Assembly: GCA_938039305.1 (NCBI GenBank)
Contig: CALHUZ010000110.1
Coordinates: forward strand, 1 to 8,582
Direction of reading: 5' to 3'
Origin: an uncultured Saprospiraceae bacterium
GTDB lineage: Bacteria > Bacteroidota > Bacteroidia > Chitinophagales > Saprospiraceae
DNA: 8,582 nt
Below, in pieces: positions 6,234 to 8,582 of the stretch (within the stretch, counting starts at the first letter, position 1; the number at the start of each line of letters is the position of its first letter). Below the pieces are notes generated by a model. It was not told where the DNA came from. It saw only the letters and a program-made list of their open reading frames with translations, and made no database searches. Both the position numbers and the translations under genes were made by a program.

Positions 6234-7196
6234 ATGCCTGTTATCAGTGGCGATGACTTTCAGCCTCCTTGGAAATATCGCAATGCGCATTATAGTACTT
6301 TCATACCTTATCTATTTGGAAGGACCCCAAAGGTCATGTATTCACGAACCAGAATAAGTACACCTGATGACGACTTCTTAGATTTAGATTTTATAAAGAA
6401 AGGATCACCAAAGCTTGCTGTGCTATGTCATGGATTAGAAGGTGACAGTCGATCAGCTTACATCCAGCTTTTTGCAGATCACTTGAGTCGCAATGGTTGG
6501 GACATATTAGCTTGGAATTATCGCGGTTGTAGCGGAGAGATGAACAAATCTCTTGAGATGTATAACAGTGGCCGGACAGATGACCTTCACACTGTTGTCT
6601 CACATATCAAAGGTGACTATGAAGAAATCTCACTTATCGGAGTTAGTCTTGGAGGCAATGTGGTCTTAAAATATGCAGGTGATAAAATTTTTCCAATTCA
6701 TGAGAAGATAAGATCGGTTGTTGCCATCAGCACACCGATAGCTTTGGACAATGCTTCAAAGGAGTTACTCCGCTGGGATAACTTCTTATATCAATGGAAC
6801 TTCTTGCTCAGTCTGTCTATCAAGATTTTTAAAAAGAAGCGCCAGTATCCCAAAGAGATAAAGCTTAGGAAATTATTGAAGTGCACTAACCTTTATAAGT
6901 TCGACGATCAATATACTGCACCGCTCTTTGGGTATACAAGTGCTAAAGACTACTATGATTCTAATGCTTCGATAAGATGGCTGCATCAGATAGAGACACC
7001 AACATTACTAATCAATTCCTTGGATGATCCTTTTCTTGGAGATGAATGCTACCCTGTAGAATTGATATCGAAATTAGAAAAAGTGCATTTTATAGCTCCA
7101 AAATATGGTGGGCATGTAGGCTTTGCACACAGTCGAAATGATCGTTCTTGGATGATCGATAAAGTGGATGACTTTATAAATATGCCTCCAAAATAA
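6234..7196 (+). CDS. YheT-like alpha/beta hydrolase
   Basis: A 320-residue serine hydrolase of the YheT/ABHD1-3 type (COG0429-like), probably an esterase or lipase of unknown substrate. The family start PPWKYRNAHYSTFIPYLF (11-28) is present. The oxyanion-hole region is VLCHGLEGDSRSAY (63-76), followed by NYRGCSGE (95-102). The nucleophile elbow GVSLGGN puts the catalytic Ser at 138. LDDPF (263-267) supplies the acid (Asp264 or Asp265), and GGHVGF (292-297) supplies His294. No signal peptide or obvious transmembrane helix is seen, so it should be cytoplasmic, although residues 184-203 (hydrophobic, then KKKR) could touch a membrane. It is 13 bases after the phosphodiesterase, which suggests a shared role in lipid turnover, but the partner enzyme is predicted to be outside the cytoplasm. 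It converges with msrB, whose stop is 19 bases away. Confidence 0.9.
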   Translation: MPVISGDDFQPPWKYRNAHYSTFIPYLFGRTPKVMYSRTRISTPDDDFLDLDFIKKGSPKLAVLCHGLEGDSRSAYIQLFADHLSRNGWDILAWNYRGCSGEMNKSLEMYNSGRTDDLHTVVSHIKGDYEEISLIGVSLGGNVVLKYAGDKIFPIHEKIRSVVAISTPIALDNASKELLRWDNFLYQWNFLLSLSIKIFKKKRQYPKEIKLRKLLKCTNLYKFDDQYTAPLFGYTSAKDYYDSNASIRWLHQIETPTLLINSLDDPFLGDECYPVELISKLEKVHFIAPKYGGHVGFAHSRNDRSWMIDKVDDFINMPPK

Positions 7197-7215
7197 AAGC
7201 GCAGTTTCTCCCTGC

Positions 7216-7578
7216 TTATTGTGTTTTAGCGACAAATTTCATGCTGATGCTATTCACACAATGCCTGGTGTTTTTCTCAGTCAGTTTCTCTCCTACAAAT
7301 ACATGACCCAAGTGTCCATCACAATTAGAACAGACGATCTCTACCCTTCTGCCATCTGCATCACGAACTCTTGTTACAGCTCCTTCTATTTCATCATCGA
7401 AACTTGGCCAGCCACAGCGACTATCGAACTTGTCGGATGAGTTGTAAAGTGCAGCATCGCACTGTCTGCAGATGTAAGTGCCTTCGGATTTATTGTCAGT
7501 GTATTCGCCAGTAAAGGCACGCTCTGTTCCTTTGTGGATGATTACTCTTTCTTCTTCTGGAGATAGTGGGTTGTACAT
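7216..7578 (-). CDS. msrB: Peptide-methionine (R)-S-oxide reductase MsrB
   Basis: MsrB reduces the R form of methionine sulfoxide in oxidised proteins, usually with thioredoxin as donor. The 120-residue protein is a complete stand-alone domain with no signal peptide, so it should be cytoplasmic. Two CxxC pairs that bind structural zinc are present (Cys37/Cys40 and Cys83/Cys86). RCGWPSF (54-60) contains the likely resolving Cys55. GHLGHVF (88-94) and RHCVNS (105-110) complete the active site, with Cys107 as the catalytic residue in the position where some relatives have selenocysteine. It is a single-gene unit: the neighbour to the left converges on it, and the barrel gene to the right is divergent across a 162-base intergenic region. 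There is no msrA beside it. Confidence 0.97.
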   Translation of the reverse strand: MYNPLSPEEERVIIHKGTERAFTGEYTDNKSEGTYICRQCDAALYNSSDKFDSRCGWPSFDDEIEGAVTRVRDADGRRVEIVCSNCDGHLGHVFVGEKLTEKNTRHCVNSISMKFVAKTQ

Positions 7579-7598
7579 ATTGCTTACATTATTTCATT

Positions 7599-7606
7599 CA
7601 AAGGTA
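7599..7606 (-). promoter_or_regulatory. Candidate -7 element of the msrB promoter
   Basis: The minus strand reads TACCTTTG, an exact match to the Bacteroidota -7 consensus TAnnTTTG, 20 bases before the msrB ATG. Transcription would begin about 14 bases upstream of the gene. No convincing TTG is found at the -33 position, so the call rests on the -7 match and its placement. Confidence 0.45.
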
Positions 7607-7695
7607 ATAACGCTCATTACTTATATTAGTTCTTTTGTTATTTCCTTTTTTGCGCGAATTAAAAGCCGAATTGAATATCCTCGAAAACAGTGAGG

Positions 7696-7724
7696 TTTAT
7701 AGAGTTGGAGTATTAATACTTTTA
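7696..7724 (+). promoter_or_regulatory. Possible promoter with overlapping palindrome before the second barrel gene
   Basis: TTTA (7696-7699), a 17-base spacer, then TACTTTTA (7717-7724) loosely fit the Bacteroidota promoter, with the last G of TAnnTTTG replaced by A. A perfect 12-base palindrome, AGTATTAATACT (7709-7720), overlaps the -7 box, where a repressor could act. Both signals are weak alone, and the palindrome is AT-rich. Confidence 0.25.
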
Positions 7725-7740
7725 CGGTAGACTAAAATCA

Positions 7741-8223
7741 ATGATGATGAGATATTTAATCAAAAGAATTGTTGTCTTGGTTATTTGCGTATCCGCCTTT
7801 TGCACTTCGATAGAAGCACAATTCAAATTTGGCATACAGGGTTCTTACCAAGCTTCTTTAGGTGGCGTCTTAACGAATGGAGGTGGTGGAGGTTATGGAG
7901 TAGGATTACTTGGCCTTGGAGGAAAAGCATATGCGATATTCAGTGAAAAATTTGCAGGACAAGTATCGATAACTTATCTCTTTAGAGATCGTCAGAAGAC
8001 ATCTTCTGATTTAGATTTGCACTACATCGGATTCAATATGGGGAATCCAGGATCAGCTAAATTCTCACCATTTATTGGGATCAATAGCTCAGGAAGCACA
8101 AGTCTCAATGTTGGCCTAAACGGCTCCTTTTTTGTATCCGATAAATTGAGCTTCTTCTTAGAACCTAAATTAATGTTGGGCACCGATTCTCAACTCGCCA
8201 TCGCAGGAGGTTTCTATTTTTAG
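7741..8223 (+). CDS. Small outer-membrane beta-barrel protein, paralogue 2
   Basis: A 160-residue secreted protein related to the one at 4718-5188, predicted to be a small outer-membrane beta-barrel. It begins with three ATG codons in a row (7741, 7744, 7747), and any of them could be used. A signal peptide runs to about residue 26 (basic RYLIKR, hydrophobic core VVLVICVSAF, then SIEA), cut before Gln27. It ends in GGFYF, again with the C-terminal Phe expected for barrel insertion. The shared blocks are the same as in paralogue 1. It differs by a longer first loop rich in Gly (GGVLTNGGGGGYGVGLLGLGG, 41-61) and a shorter loop before NVGLNG. It stands alone between divergent msrB and the convergent gene on its right; its stop is 31 bases from that gene's stop. 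No strong terminator follows. The function is unknown. Confidence 0.8.
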   Translation: MMMRYLIKRIVVLVICVSAFCTSIEAQFKFGIQGSYQASLGGVLTNGGGGGYGVGLLGLGGKAYAIFSEKFAGQVSITYLFRDRQKTSSDLDLHYIGFNMGNPGSAKFSPFIGINSSGSTSLNVGLNGSFFVSDKLSFFLEPKLMLGTDSQLAIAGGFYF

Positions 8224-8254
8224 AAAGACAGCGACCTATCCCCAAAGAACAGAA

Positions 8255-8582
8255 TTATCTCTGTCGGATGATTTGAAAATCTTGTGTTTCTATAGGACTG
8301 CCATCTTTGAAAAGTCGGTAGTACATTATGGATTGATCACTGGAGGCAGATAGTGAAAGTTCGATTTGTCTTTCCTTTATAGGTGAACTATATATGAGCT
8401 GACTCATGTGGTTATAGACTTCGATATAATCTGGCGTTGTAATCATGTCAGTCATATCAATAGTAACGTCTTCCAAAGATGGATTCGGGTATACAAGACT
8501 TCGTGGTGTTAAGTTGATATTCTTTGTAGCTGTGGTGAGCAACTTAAAGTTATCATCTAACCATGCTGTTCTGTTTTCAATC
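8255..8582 (-). CDS. C-terminal end of a T9SS-exported protein (gene cut by right window edge)
   Basis: The last 108 residues of a larger protein. The frame stays open through base 8582, so the TTG at 8542 is not a real start and the N-terminal part lies outside the window. The segment is a type IX secretion sorting domain of the type A kind. VYPNPSLEDVTIDM (the classic YPNP motif) starts about 30 residues into this fragment. It is followed by YIEVYNHMSQLIYSS, then a Ser-rich strand and a final hairpin YYRLFKDGSPIETQDFQI, ending in the basic tail IRQR. Such domains direct passage across the outer membrane and are normally removed or attached to a surface lipid. What the missing portion does cannot be told from here. 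The gene converges with the barrel gene on its left. Confidence 0.85.
   Translation of the reverse strand, partial: IENRTAWLDDNFKLLTTATKNINLTPRSLVYPNPSLEDVTIDMTDMITTPDYIEVYNHMSQLIYSSPIKERQIELSLSASSDQSIMYYRLFKDGSPIETQDFQIIRQR

Noticed and set aside
7197..7215. GCAG/CTGC inverted repeat between the hydrolase and msrB as a two-way terminator
   Set aside because: The stem is only four pairs with a seven-base loop and no T tract on either strand.
4721..8223. Nucleotide-level direct repeat or transposon-type duplication flanking 5.2-7.7 kb
   Set aside because: The two barrel genes are similar as proteins, but their DNA has diverged and I see no matching terminal repeats or transposase, so this is an old gene duplication and not a mobile element boundary.
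8249..8264. ACAGA/TCTGT stem at the convergent ends of the second barrel gene and the T9SS gene
   Set aside because: A five-pair AT-leaning stem without a clear T tract is too weak to call as a terminator.
8255..8542. Complete 95-residue gene starting at a TTG at 8542
   Set aside because: The frame continues upstream without a stop to base 8582, and the content is a C-terminal sorting domain, so this is the end of a larger gene.

Overview
The window looks like chromosomal DNA of a member of the Bacteroidota. Signs of this are a gliding-type ABC transporter set (gldA-gldF-gldG), the order ftsX - DUF3098 - uppP - truB that I associate with this phylum, a type IX secretion (T9SS) C-terminal sorting domain, small outer-membrane barrel proteins ending in Phe, weak Shine-Dalgarno sites and promoter-like TAnnTTTG elements. 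I cannot place it below phylum level. I see no phage, plasmid, insertion sequence, CRISPR, tRNA or rRNA, and no gene-free stretch above 200 bases. It reads as core genome rather than an accessory island.

Bases 1-4532 are one tightly packed minus-strand run. In transcription order it is ftsX, a DUF3098 membrane protein, uppP, truB, gldA, gldF and gldG (cut by the left edge). Junctions overlap by 4-8 bases or leave 0-12 bases, and three internal genes start with GTG or TTG exactly at the preceding stop. This indicates one operon with translational coupling. Most products act at the inner membrane: cell-wall hydrolase control (FtsX), lipid-carrier recycling (UppP) and an ABC exporter (GldAFG). 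TruB, a tRNA modification enzyme, is the exception.

Bases 4533-4717 are a divergent promoter region with a hairpin close to the ftsX start. From 4718 rightward lie a small secreted beta-barrel protein closed by a strong intrinsic terminator (5239-5266), a two-gene plus-strand unit (a lipoprotein glycerophosphodiester phosphodiesterase and a YheT-like alpha/beta hydrolase), convergent msrB on the minus strand, and a second barrel protein (7741-8223) that is a clear paralogue of the first. At the right edge is the minus-strand 3' end of a T9SS-exported protein, whose start lies outside the window.

I found no convincing novel system. The points most worth following are the uncharacterised DUF3098 protein locked between FtsX and UppP, the joining of gldAFG to the division/cell-wall operon, the loop-divergent barrel paralogues, and the 5' hairpin ahead of ftsX.
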